Shown one piece after another: positions 17,773-25,877 of a stretch of 64,000 nucleotides of DNA. A program made the position numbers and the translations under genes. Origin of the DNA: Streptomyces luteogriseus (GTDB lineage Bacteria > Actinomycetota > Actinomycetes > Streptomycetales > Streptomycetaceae); the NCBI RefSeq assembly GCF_014205055.1, contig NZ_JACHMS010000001.1, positions 3,968,001 to 4,032,000 of the forward strand, given 5' to 3'. Numbering within the stretch: the first letter of the stretch is position 1; each line of letters opens with the position of its first letter. The notes below the pieces were generated by a model, which was given only the letters and a program-made list of their open reading frames with translations, searched no databases and had not been told where the DNA came from.

Positions 17773-20052
17773 ATGCCAATGAAGCGCTCGGGCGGTGGTC
17801 TGTCTCCCACGCAGCAGGCCGCCAAGTTCCTCGGTGTCAGTGTCCTCGCGGGAGCCGTGCTGGCCGGCATCGCGCTGCCCGCGGTGGGCGCGCTGGGACT
17901 GGCGGCCAAGGGGTCGGTCGAGAGCTTCGACGAGCTCCCGGCCAACATGAAGACCCCGCCGCTGAGTCAGCGCACCACGATCCTCGACGCCGACGGCGGC
18001 CAGATCGCCACGGTCTACTCGCGCGACCGCACGGTGGTCCCGCTCAAGGACGTCTCGCCGTACATGCAGAAGGCGATCGTCGCGATCGAGGACTCGCGCT
18101 TCTACCAGCACGGCGCGGTCGACCTGAAGGGCGTCCTGCGCGCCCTCAACAAGAACGCGCAGACCGGCGGAGTCTCCGAGGGCGCCTCCACCCTGACGCA
18201 GCAGTACGTGAAGAACGTCTTCGTCGAGGAGGCCGGCGACGACCCGACCAAGGTCGCGCAGGCCACCCAGCAGACCATCGGCCGCAAGATCCGCGAGCTC
18301 AAGTACGCGATCCAGGTCGAGGAGGAGCTGGGCAAGAAGAAGATCCTCGAGAACTACCTGAACATCACGTTCTTCGGCCAGCAGGCCTACGGCGTCGAGG
18401 CCGCCGCCCAGCGCTACTTCTCCAAGTCCGCCAAGGACCTGAACGTCCAGGAGGCGGCGCTCCTCGCCGGCATCGTCCAGTCGCCCAGCCGGTACGACCC
18501 GGTCAACGACGAGGCGGAGGCCACCAAGCGCCGCAACACCGTGCTGCAGCGCATGGCGGCCGTCGGCGACATCTCCAGGGCGCAGGCCTCCGACGCGATG
18601 AAGGCACCGCTCGGCCTGAAGGTCAGCAAGCCCAAGAACGGCTGCATCACGGCGGTCAAGGGCGCCGGCTTCTTCTGTGACTACGTGCGCGAGGTCTTCC
18701 TGAACGATCCGGTCTTCGGCAAGACCAAGGAGAAGCGCGCGAAGATCTGGAACCAGGGCGGTCTCACCATCCGCACGACCATGGACCCGCAGGCCCAGAA
18801 CGCGGCGCAGGCCTCCATCAAGGACCACGTCTACAAGAGCGACGAGGTGGCCACCGCCGCCACCCTCGTCCAGCCCGGCACCGGCAAGATCCTCGCCATG
18901 GGCCAGTCGCGTCCGTACGGCTTCAAGAAGAACCAGACGCAGATCAACCTCTCGGTCGACCAGTCGATGGGCGGCGGCATGGGCTACCAGCCCGGTTCGA
19001 CGTTCAAGCCGATCGTGGCCGCCGCCGCCCTCGAGGACGGCATGCCGGCGAACAAGGTCTACTCCTCGCCGTACCAGATGCCGTACCCGAGCCCGGTCTC
19101 GGCCTGTGACGACAAGCGGTGGGTGAACGACCCCAACAACCCGGCGAAGCTCCAGAACGAGAACTCCTCCGAGGTCGGCCCGTACGACATGCGGGAGGCG
19201 ACCGCCAAGTCGGTCAACACCTACTACGTGCAGATGATCAGCGACATCGGCATCTGCCCGGTGACGACCATGGCCAAGAAGATGGGCGTCGTGCGGGCCG
19301 ACGGCGACAAGATGCCGCAGGTGCCCTCCATCGCCCTCGGCACCCAGGAGATGTCCCCGCTGACCATGGCGAACGCGTACGCGACCTTCGCCTCGCGCGG
19401 CATGCACTGCACGCCGGTCGCCATCGAGTCGGTCAACCGGCGGGTCGGCGACAAGACCACGTCGCTGGAGGTCCCGAAGTCGACCTGCTCGCGCGCGATG
19501 TCGGAGAACACCGCCGACACCATCAACGCCCTGCTGAAGGGCGTCGTCGAGGACGGTACGGGTAAGAAGGCCGGCCTCGGCAGCCGCCCCAGCGCCGGTA
19601 AGACCGGTACGACGGACGAGCGCTACGCGGCCTGGTTCGTGGGCTACACGCCGAACATGGCCGGTGCCGTGTGGGTCGGCGACCCCGCGCACAAGCGGAA
19701 GATGGTCGGCATCACCATCGGCGGCCGGTCGTACGGCAAGGTCTTCGGTGGCGAGGTTCCCGGCCCGATCTGGGGCGACATGATGTCCGGCGCGCTGGAG
19801 GGCAAGCCCGTCGAGGACTTCAACGACGTGCACATCCCCGACAGCAAGCCGCGGGACCGCGGTGACGGGGACGGCGGCCGGGACGACGGGGGCAACGGCG
19901 ACAACGGTGGCGACGACGGCTTCATCGGCGGCCTGGTCGGCGGCAACAACGGCGGAGGCGGCGACGAGCCCACGCCTTCGTTCTCCATCCCGGAGGGCTT
20001 CATCCGGGGCCAGGGCAATGGCGGGAACGGCAACGGCGGCCGGTTCGGCTGA
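17773..20052 (+). CDS. Class A penicillin-binding protein (PonA2-like)
   Basis: A 759-aa bifunctional peptidoglycan synthase. An N-terminal membrane anchor (about 18-45) is followed by the GT51 glycosyltransferase (catalytic Glu106 in EDSRFY, then GASTLTQQ) and a transpeptidase with STFK (409-412, acyl-enzyme Ser), SVN (480-482) and KTGT (610-613). Three Cys pairs in the extracytoplasmic part suggest disulfides. The C-terminal ~70 residues are Gly/Asp/Asn-rich, disordered, with no PASTA domain. Synteny with whiB4-ponA2 supports the PonA2 type. Confidence 0.95.
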   Translation: MPMKRSGGGLSPTQQAAKFLGVSVLAGAVLAGIALPAVGALGLAAKGSVESFDELPANMKTPPLSQRTTILDADGGQIATVYSRDRTVVPLKDVSPYMQKAIVAIEDSRFYQHGAVDLKGVLRALNKNAQTGGVSEGASTLTQQYVKNVFVEEAGDDPTKVAQATQQTIGRKIRELKYAIQVEEELGKKKILENYLNITFFGQQAYGVEAAAQRYFSKSAKDLNVQEAALLAGIVQSPSRYDPVNDEAEATKRRNTVLQRMAAVGDISRAQASDAMKAPLGLKVSKPKNGCITAVKGAGFFCDYVREVFLNDPVFGKTKEKRAKIWNQGGLTIRTTMDPQAQNAAQASIKDHVYKSDEVATAATLVQPGTGKILAMGQSRPYGFKKNQTQINLSVDQSMGGGMGYQPGSTFKPIVAAAALEDGMPANKVYSSPYQMPYPSPVSACDDKRWVNDPNNPAKLQNENSSEVGPYDMREATAKSVNTYYVQMISDIGICPVTTMAKKMGVVRADGDKMPQVPSIALGTQEMSPLTMANAYATFASRGMHCTPVAIESVNRRVGDKTTSLEVPKSTCSRAMSENTADTINALLKGVVEDGTGKKAGLGSRPSAGKTGTTDERYAAWFVGYTPNMAGAVWVGDPAHKRKMVGITIGGRSYGKVFGGEVPGPIWGDMMSGALEGKPVEDFNDVHIPDSKPRDRGDGDGGRDDGGNGDNGGDDGFIGGLVGGNNGGGGDEPTPSFSIPEGFIRGQGNGGNGNGGRFG

Positions 20053-20078
20053 GCCGGCTGTGCCGGCAGTGCGCTGAA

Positions 20079-20126
20079 CGACGACGGCCCCTTCCCACCC
20101 GCGCGGGTGGGAAGGGGCCGTCGTCG
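20079..20126. terminator. Bidirectional terminator between the PBP and YqeY-like genes
   Basis: A perfect 22-bp stem with a GCGC loop, the longest hairpin in the window, between converging genes. Confidence 0.92.
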
Positions 20127-20172
20127 CTCGGCCGAGAGATCAGCCGACGTCCCGCTGAGACGTACTGGAAGA

Positions 20173-20637
20173 TCAGCCGGCCAGCAGCTTCTTCACCGCG
20201 GCGGCGACGCGGCCACCCTCGGCCTGCCCGGCCACCTTCGGGTTCACGATCTTCATGACCGCACCCATGGCCCGCGGCCCCTCCGCACCGGCCGCCTTCG
20301 CCTCCTCGACGGCCTGGGCGACGATCTCCTGGAGCTGCTCGTCCGACAGCTGCTGCGGCAGATACGTGGCGAGGACCTCGCCCTCCGCCTTCTCCCGCTC
20401 GGCCTGCTCGGCACGACCACCCTGCGCGAAGGCGTCGGCCGCCTCACGCCGCTTCTTCGCCTCCCGGGTGATCACCTTCTGCACCTCGTCGTCGGAGAGC
20501 TCGCGCTTCTCCTTGCCCGCGACCTCCTCCTTGGTGATCGCGGCGAGCGTCAGCCGGAGCGTCGAGGAGCGCAGCTCGTCGCGCTCCTTGATCGCAACGT
20601 TGAGGTCTTCCTGCAGCTTCGACTTGAGCGTGGTCAT
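20173..20637 (-). CDS. GatB/YqeY domain-containing protein
   Basis: A 154-aa, highly charged helical protein (MTTLKSKLQEDLNVAIKERD...) of the YqeY family, which resembles the C-terminal tRNA-binding tail of GatB. It may be involved in tRNA-dependent amidation or tRNA quality control, but no member's function is settled. GACAAT lies 7 nt before the ATG and there is no Shine-Dalgarno. Confidence 0.88.
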   Translation of the reverse strand: MTTLKSKLQEDLNVAIKERDELRSSTLRLTLAAITKEEVAGKEKRELSDDEVQKVITREAKKRREAADAFAQGGRAEQAEREKAEGEVLATYLPQQLSDEQLQEIVAQAVEEAKAAGAEGPRAMGAVMKIVNPKVAGQAEGGRVAAAVKKLLAG

Positions 20638-20772
20638 GGGGTCGATTGTCGCAGGTGCGGGAGGAGCGGCGCCCCTCGATTTGTGGGGCGGCCGTCTAAT
20701 GCCCGGTGCCGTCAGGGGAATTCGCGTACCGCCCGGACACGGGCAACGGCCCGGGTCTGACACGATGGTCGT

Positions 20773-21711
20773 ATGCGCGCGCGATATGGAGTACCCCTGG
20801 GGATCGCGGCGGCTGGCGCCGCCGGACTGTTGTACTCGGCAGGCTTCGAGGCCCGCTCCTTCCGCCTCCGCCGGGTCACCGTCCCGGTCCTGCCCCCGGG
20901 GATGCGTCCCCTGCGTGTGCTGCAGGTCTCCGACATCCACATGGTCGGCGGCCAGCGCAAGAAGCAGCGCTGGCTGCGGTCCCTGGCGGGTCTGCGCCCC
21001 GACTTCGTGATCAACACGGGCGACAACCTCTCCGACCCGGAGGGCGTCCCGGAGGTCCTGGACGCCCTCGGCCCCCTGATGGAGTTCCCGGGCGCGTACG
21101 TCTTCGGCTCCAACGACTACTACGGCCCCAAGCTGCGCAACCCCGCCCGCTACCTGCTCGAGAAGGCGCAGGGCCGCCACGGGCTCAACGGCAACGCTCC
21201 GGCCGAGGGCGTGGTGCACAACCCGTGGGAGGACCTGCGGGACGGCTTCGACGCGGCGGGCTGGCTCAACCTGACCAACACGCGCGGCGAGCTCAAGCTC
21301 GAGGGCGGCTCGGTGGAGCTCACGGGCCTGGACGACCCGCACATCAAGCGGGACCGCTACGCGCAGGTGGCGGGCGGCCCGTCCGAGGCGGCGGACTTCT
21401 CGATGGGCGTCGTGCACGCCCCGTACCTGCGCACTCTCGACGCCTTCACGGCCGACGCCTACCCCCTGATCCTGGCCGGCCACACCCACGGCGGCCAGCT
21501 GTGCATCCCCTTCTACGGCGCCCTGGTCACCAACTGCGACCTGGACACGGAGCGGGTGAAGGGCCTGTCCACCCACTCGGCTGAGGGCCATACGTCGTAC
21601 CTCCACGTGTCGGCGGGCTGCGGAACGAACCGCTACACACCGGTACGGTTCGCGTGCCCGCCGGAGGCGACGTTGCTGACGTTGGTGGGGCGAGAGGTGC
21701 CGGGGAGGTAG
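20773..21711 (+). CDS. Membrane-anchored metallophosphoesterase
   Basis: A 312-aa calcineurin-like phosphoesterase. A hydrophobic N-terminus (about 5-25) anchors it. Metal motifs in order: SDIH, NTGDN, the variant GSND in place of GNHE, and GHTHGGQ. M. tuberculosis has a homologue at the same place after ponA2, and proximity to the PBP suggests a role in envelope or lipid phosphate metabolism; the substrate is unknown. Confidence 0.88.
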   Translation: MRARYGVPLGIAAAGAAGLLYSAGFEARSFRLRRVTVPVLPPGMRPLRVLQVSDIHMVGGQRKKQRWLRSLAGLRPDFVINTGDNLSDPEGVPEVLDALGPLMEFPGAYVFGSNDYYGPKLRNPARYLLEKAQGRHGLNGNAPAEGVVHNPWEDLRDGFDAAGWLNLTNTRGELKLEGGSVELTGLDDPHIKRDRYAQVAGGPSEAADFSMGVVHAPYLRTLDAFTADAYPLILAGHTHGGQLCIPFYGALVTNCDLDTERVKGLSTHSAEGHTSYLHVSAGCGTNRYTPVRFACPPEATLLTLVGREVPGR

Positions 21712-21732
21712 CGCGAGGGGGTCGGCCCGGGT

Positions 21733-21815
21733 GGGTCACCCCATCCGGGTCACCCCGGACGGGTCACCCCGGACGGGTCGCCCCGGACGGGTCACCCCGG
21801 ATGGGTAACCCGCAC
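21733..21815. repeat. 14-bp tandem repeat, about six copies
   Basis: Units of GGGTCACCCCGGAC at 21733, 21747, 21761, 21775, 21789 and a degenerate one at 21803. It fills the gap between the phosphoesterase and the Pr6Pr gene. Confidence 0.9.
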
Positions 21816-21863
21816 AGCCCCGCCCACATCGCCCCCTATGTCCGTTTCTGCCAGCGTGGGGGC

Positions 21864-22634
21864 ATGACCGCCCCGATACCCCGGGACATCCCGGACCTCC
21901 CAGCGATACCGTCCCCGCCGGCGCTGAAGCCCGCCCCCGTGCCGGCCACGGCCGTCGTCACCCCGGTCCGCCGCCCCGCGGCCGCGGCCTTCCGCCTGCT
22001 GATCGCCCTCGCGGCGGTCACAGGCGTCACGCTCGAACTGCTCCTCGGCGATCCGTCCCGGGCCCTGAGCTCCTTCGCGATCCAGAGCAACATGCTGCTG
22101 GCGCTGGTCATGACACTCTCGGCCCGCCGCGCATGGACGGCAAGCCGCCCCCTGCCGGGGGCCGTGCTGGGGGCGACGCTGCTCTACGTCGTCATCGCGG
22201 CCCTGGTGCACCACCTGCTCCTGGCCGACGCGGCGAGCCCGTTCTCCCTCGCGGGCGAGGCCGCGACCCCGACGGGCGGGCCGGCGCCCTCCCATCCGGT
22301 GCTGCACACGGTGACCCCGATCGCGGCGGTACTGGACTGGCTCCTGCTCACGTCCCCCGGCCGCATGCGCCTCCGCCAGGCCAGCACCTGGCTCCTCTAC
22401 CCCATGGCTTACCTGGCCTTCTGCCTCACCCGGGGCGAGCTGCTCCTCCCGGGCACCCCCGACCGCTACCTCTACCCGTTCCTGGACGTCGGCCAGGACG
22501 GCTTCAAGCGCGTCCTCGGCAACGCCCTCCTCCTGGGCCTCTCCTTCTACGCCCTGGCCGTGCTCCTCGTAGCCCTCGACCACGCCCGCCCGAACCCCAT
22601 CCGCCACCGCGGCAAAACCGGATTTCGTCTCTAG
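21864..22634 (+). CDS. Pr6Pr / FAR-17a-like integral membrane protein
   Basis: 256 aa with about six membrane segments after a Pro-rich N-terminus. The segment [13 protein letters not shown] and the later [14 protein letters not shown] match the Pr6Pr/FAR-17a family, whose bacterial members are uncharacterised. The ATG at 21864 has GTGGGGG upstream; the longer frame would translate the 14-bp repeat and is rejected. Confidence 0.75.
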   Translation: MTAPIPRDIPDLPAIPSPPALKPAPVPATAVVTPVRRPAAAAFRLLIALAAVTGVTLELLLGDPSRALSSFAIQSNMLLALVMTLSARRAWTASRPLPGAVLGATLLYVVIAALVHHLLLADAASPFSLAGEAATPTGGPAPSHPVLHTVTPIAAVLDWLLLTSPGRMRLRQASTWLLYPMAYLAFCLTRGELLLPGTPDRYLYPFLDVGQDGFKRVLGNALLLGLSFYALAVLLVALDHARPNPIRHRGKTGFRL

Positions 22635-22681
22635 CCACCGGTGGGCTAAAGTAAACGTCGTCGCCGCGACAGCAGCGACAT

Positions 22682-22755
22682 CGGGGTGTAGCGCAGCTTG
22701 GCAGCGCGCTTCGTTCGGGACGAAGAGGTCGTGGGTTCAAATCCCGCCACCCCGA
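22682..22755 (+). tRNA. tRNA-Pro (anticodon CGG)
   Basis: A 74-nt cloverleaf: acceptor CGGGGTG with CACCCCG, D-arm GCGC/GCGC, anticodon stem CTTCG/CGAAG around loop TTCGGGA, T-arm GTGGG-TTCAAAT-CCCGC, discriminator A. CCA is not encoded. Confidence 0.97.
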
Positions 22756-22766
22756 CAGTGAACACC

Positions 22767-22804
22767 AGGTCCGCAGCCTACTCATGTGAGTAGGCTGCGG
22801 ACCT
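22767..22804 (+). terminator. Terminator of tRNA-Pro
   Basis: A perfect 18-bp stem (AGGTCCGCAGCCTACTCA with its complement) with a 2-nt loop as drawn, followed by GTTTCGT. Confidence 0.92.
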
Positions 22805-23098
22805 GTTTCGTATGCGTGTCCATCTGCGTGACCAACGCTCCGGACCGCACTTGAAGATGCCGTCCATGACCACCGCGCCGGTCTGGATCACGGGCCGGAT
22901 CGCGTGACCACCGCGTTGACACCGACCGCCGCCGGACGTTGACTGGCGGCACGGCGCAGGCCATGCCGCCACCTGACAACAGGGTCGCCCGCGAGAAGCG
23001 ACCGCAACGCCGAGGCAGGATCGACCGGGTCTCCGAAGCCTGAAGCAGGCCGTCGAGAAGACCAAGAGCGCCTTCGGGCGGAACGGAAGCGGCAACCG
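22805..23098. other. Non-coding gap after tRNA-Pro
   Basis: 294 bp without a convincing ORF on either strand; third-position bias is absent in all frames inspected. No copy of the tRNA 3' end was seen here, so no att repeat is claimed. Confidence 0.5.
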
Positions 23099-23446
23099 AT
23101 GATGTACGACCAGACACGCGCCCAGCAGCCCGCGGGCCACACCGGGGGCTCCGCCGAACTCCGCACCCCGGGCCCGGAGCCGCTGCTCCCGTCGGCCGAA
23201 AGGGACGCGATCCTCCAGCGCCTCCGGCACGCCCTCAACACCTTCGCCGACACTCCACGCGAGGCGGTGGAAGAGGCCGAGAGCGCCTACGACGAAGCCA
23301 CCGCCCAGCTCGTGAACGCCCTCGCGGAGCGGCGGCGTCTCCTGCGCGCCGGATGGCAGGACCAGGCCCCCGGAACACAGTCCGACGAACTCCGGCACGC
23401 GCTGAGGCAGTACCGGGAGATCACCCAGCGGCTGCTCCAGCTCTAG
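23099..23446 (+). CDS. Hypothetical coiled-coil-like protein (115 aa)
   Basis: Starts with two adjacent ATG codons (23099 or 23102). The protein is helical and charged (heptad-like stretches in EAVEEAESAYDEATAQLVNAL), with no membrane segment or known motif. Codon bias is normal for the genome. It heads a run of small unknown genes downstream of tRNA-Pro. Confidence 0.65.
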   Translation: MMYDQTRAQQPAGHTGGSAELRTPGPEPLLPSAERDAILQRLRHALNTFADTPREAVEEAESAYDEATAQLVNALAERRRLLRAGWQDQAPGTQSDELRHALRQYREITQRLLQL

Positions 23447-23592
23447 GCGGCCGCATACTCCCTGCTGCGGCAGAACTCGGAGTAGTCTGGACACTACCGA
23501 GGGCATTCCGCACACCGGCTTCCACGCCGGGTCGTTCTCGGCGAAGGATGAAACCCGGGCCGTCGCAAGCGGCCCGGAGACGGGTCCGCATC

Positions 23593-24192
23593 ATGTCGGC
23601 GACCTTGTACCCCACCCTGCCGCGCCGCGAGCCCGTCGCAGCCCCGGCCGCGCGTCTCGCCCTGAAGACCGACGACGGCGCCTCCCGCGGACTCCTGGAT
23701 GGTGCCTGGTGGCCCCGCTCCCGGGATCTGCTGAGCGAACTGCCGTCACTCACCGACGTGTTGGACCCCTTGTGGGGCCGCATCACCCGCATCGCCGTGA
23801 ACCCGACGCACTGGCCGGTCATCCCCCGCAGGGTTCCCGTGGGCGGCCACATCGTCAAGGTCGGCTGGTTCACCCCGGAGATCGACCCGCACAAGCTGCT
23901 GCTGCTCTCCTACGGCACCAGCCGCTGGGATCTCCTGGTCATCCCACCCGAGACCGGGGATGAGTCGGCGGCCCGGCTGATGGCTGCCGCTTCCGGCCAT
24001 GACGGCCCGCCGCTCACCGCGAGCGCGCTCATCGCCGCGGAGGAGTCCCGGCACGGCGTCCTGGCGGCCGAGCAGCCACTGGACCCGGACGAGACATGGG
24101 AGTACGAGGGCGGCGCCTCCACGGTGTCAACGGCCGTTCCCCAACAGACCGCTCCGCCCGGCCGGCCCGGCCGACTGATCAGCGGTACGTGA
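23593..24192 (+). CDS. DUF5994 family protein
   Basis: A 199-aa soluble protein with the conserved block ASRGLLDGAWWPRSRDL and GHIVKVGWF, matching DUF5994, a Streptomyces-specific family of unknown function. The ATG at 23593 is chosen because conservation begins near LKTDDG and the upstream part of the longer frame lacks bias. An in-frame TTG or GTG upstream cannot be excluded. Confidence 0.7.
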   Translation: MSATLYPTLPRREPVAAPAARLALKTDDGASRGLLDGAWWPRSRDLLSELPSLTDVLDPLWGRITRIAVNPTHWPVIPRRVPVGGHIVKVGWFTPEIDPHKLLLLSYGTSRWDLLVIPPETGDESAARLMAAASGHDGPPLTASALIAAEESRHGVLAAEQPLDPDETWEYEGGASTVSTAVPQQTAPPGRPGRLISGT

Positions 24193-24202
24193 GGTGGCGG
24201 CC

Positions 24203-24478
24203 ATGAACGCCTTCCTGACAACCGCCGCCTTCGTGGTGCTCATCGCGGCCGCGGCATACGTGATTCACCGGCTCAACCTCCAGCACTCCGACAGAATCGC
24301 GGGGTACCGGTACAGCTCGCCCCTGCCCGGCCGTCGCGGCCGCGGCGCTCCGCAGCTCCCGGTGGGACCGGACCGATCCGGGTCGCCCACCGCCGGCGAA
24401 CGGCGGGACCACCGCGACGGGGGCCGCGGCCGCTTCCCACCGCGCCGTCGCCGTAGTCGTACCACTCACCACAGGTGA
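24203..24478 (+). CDS. Small membrane-anchored protein (91 aa)
   Basis: The ATG at 24203 follows GAGGTGG by 5 nt, and the gene begins 10 bp after DUF5994, suggesting an operon. One N-terminal membrane helix (about 5-23) precedes a basic, Arg-rich disordered tail (ending RRRRSRTTHHR). No family recognised. Confidence 0.55.
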   Translation: MNAFLTTAAFVVLIAAAAYVIHRLNLQHSDRIAGYRYSSPLPGRRGRGAPQLPVGPDRSGSPTAGERRDHRDGGRGRFPPRRRRSRTTHHR

Positions 24479-24691
24479 TCAGCCGGGTTCCCCGCCGGGC
24501 GCGCGTACGGATGGCCGCATCGGCCCGTGCCGACGCGTGTCCCCCGGCGCCCACCCGGGCCGTGACATTGCGAGAAGCGGCCGGGGCCCGTGTTCCGAGG
24601 CAGGCAGCTGAACCGAGGCGTCATGACTGGCTCCCGGTGGGAGCCCGGGGGGCACCTGGGCGGCCCCGCCCGCGGGGAGGCGGGGGCGGGC

Positions 24692-25102
24692 CTAGGAGAG
24701 GATTCCCGCCAGCGTCCCCGCGAGGGTCAGGGTGAGGAACGCCGCGCCCCACGCCATCGCCTGGCGTATGCGACGGCGCTTGGTGCAGGTGGTGCGGTTC
24801 AAGAGCTGGGTCGGGGTGGCGCCCGTCGTGGCCGGGTGGGGTCTGCTCGCCAGGCTCAGGAGGACCAGGGCCGGGGCGCAGGCCGCGCAGCCCGTCCAGA
24901 GGAGGAGCTGGGGGATCGCGCCGTACTGGGTGGGAGTGATGACGCCGACGGTGATCGCGGTGAGGAGGGCTGCCAGGGCAGCGCCCAGGGTGGCCAGGGT
25001 CAGGCCGGCCCGGTGGTCGGCCTTCGCCAGTTCCGCGCGGACCGCCTCGGGCGGGAGCGGGCGGCCGAGGCCCGCCGTCTGCTCGCCGTGGAGTGTGGTC
25101 AT
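24692..25102 (-). CDS. Small integral membrane protein, PycTM/DUF5706-like layout
   Basis: 136 aa from the ATG at 25102, behind GAGGGG. An N-terminal helix (EAVRAELAKADHRAGLTLA) runs into two membrane segments, then a basic linker and a third membrane segment (about 113-133). The 'ADxRAGLxLA + 2TM' arrangement resembles the Pycsar-effector family PycTM (DUF5706), although no cyclase gene is adjacent, so a defence role is not supported by context. Confidence 0.5.
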   Translation of the reverse strand: MTTLHGEQTAGLGRPLPPEAVRAELAKADHRAGLTLATLGAALAALLTAITVGVITPTQYGAIPQLLLWTGCAACAPALVLLSLASRPHPATTGATPTQLLNRTTCTKRRRIRQAMAWGAAFLTLTLAGTLAGILS

Positions 25103-25166
25103 GCGTACCCCTCGCTGATCAGCGGTTCCTTCCGAGTACCCCAATGGGGCTGCGCCATAACGCGGT

Positions 25167-25877
25167 TCAGGTGTTCCACGTCTCGTCGTACGGGTCGTGC
25201 GGAGTGGGGACCGGCCTCGCCGTCGTCACCTTCAGGTAGGGGATCGGGCCGTCGTTGACCGGGTCCTTCGTGCGGCGGGGTGTGTAGGTGCCGGTGATCT
25301 CAAGCCATGTGTCCGGGCGCAGGACGGGAGGGGCGTTGCCCGTCAAGGCGATCTTGACCGGCTGGGCGTCCGCCGCACAGCAGTTGAGGCCCATGCGGAC
25401 CAGGTAGGGGGCGCCCTCGCGGTCCAGGGTGACGAAACCGGTGATCTTCAGCTCGCGGTCGCGGAGGGCGCGGCCGTCGTCGTAGATCGCGCGGCCGGCG
25501 TAGTCGGCCACGGCGAGGTGGAGGGGGGCGTCACCGGTGGGGAGGGCCGGGAAGCCGAAGGGCTTGGTCAGGGCCGTGCCGGTGTGCGCCGCACTGTAGG
25601 AGCCCAGGGCCGGCGGCGCGACCAGGATCAGGGCGAGGACCGGGAGCGTGAGGAGCCAGGAGATGCGGGGCTCGCGGTGGTGGTCGTCGTGGGCCGGGGC
25701 GCAGCGGCGGTCGTACCAGAGGGTTGCCGCCGCCGTGACGATCAGGACCGCGCCCGCCAGGAGGACCAGGGGGCGCAGGCCCTCCTTGACGTAGCGCAGG
25801 TAGAGGTCGGTCGTGCCGGCGTGCAGGAGGGTCGCGCCGAGCAGGAAGAGGAGGGCCGTCTGGGCCAGGCGGTTCAC
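25167..25877 (-). CDS. TIGR03943 family membrane protein
   Basis: A 236-aa protein with four hydrophobic segments in the first ~115 residues, then a soluble beta-rich domain with a CC pair (GLNCCAADAQPV), the hallmark of TIGR03943. Members are nearly always encoded with an ArsP/DUF318-type permease (YcgQ/YcgR pair in Bacillus); here the GTG start overlaps the permease stop (GTGA). The pair probably forms one transport complex, perhaps for metal or metalloid. Confidence 0.88.
   Translation of the reverse strand: MNRLAQTALLFLLGATLLHAGTTDLYLRYVKEGLRPLVLLAGAVLIVTAAATLWYDRRCAPAHDDHHREPRISWLLTLPVLALILVAPPALGSYSAAHTGTALTKPFGFPALPTGDAPLHLAVADYAGRAIYDDGRALRDRELKITGFVTLDREGAPYLVRMGLNCCAADAQPVKIALTGNAPPVLRPDTWLEITGTYTPRRTKDPVNDGPIPYLKVTTARPVPTPHDPYDETWNT

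Noticed and set aside
21654-21863. N-terminal extension of the Pr6Pr protein through the 14-bp repeat
   Set aside because: It would translate the repeat and overlap the phosphoesterase end; the ATG at 21864 has a good ribosome binding site.
22682-22755. tRNA-Pro as an attachment site of an integrated element in this window
   Set aside because: No second copy of the tRNA 3' end, no integrase and no replication or transfer gene is present downstream.
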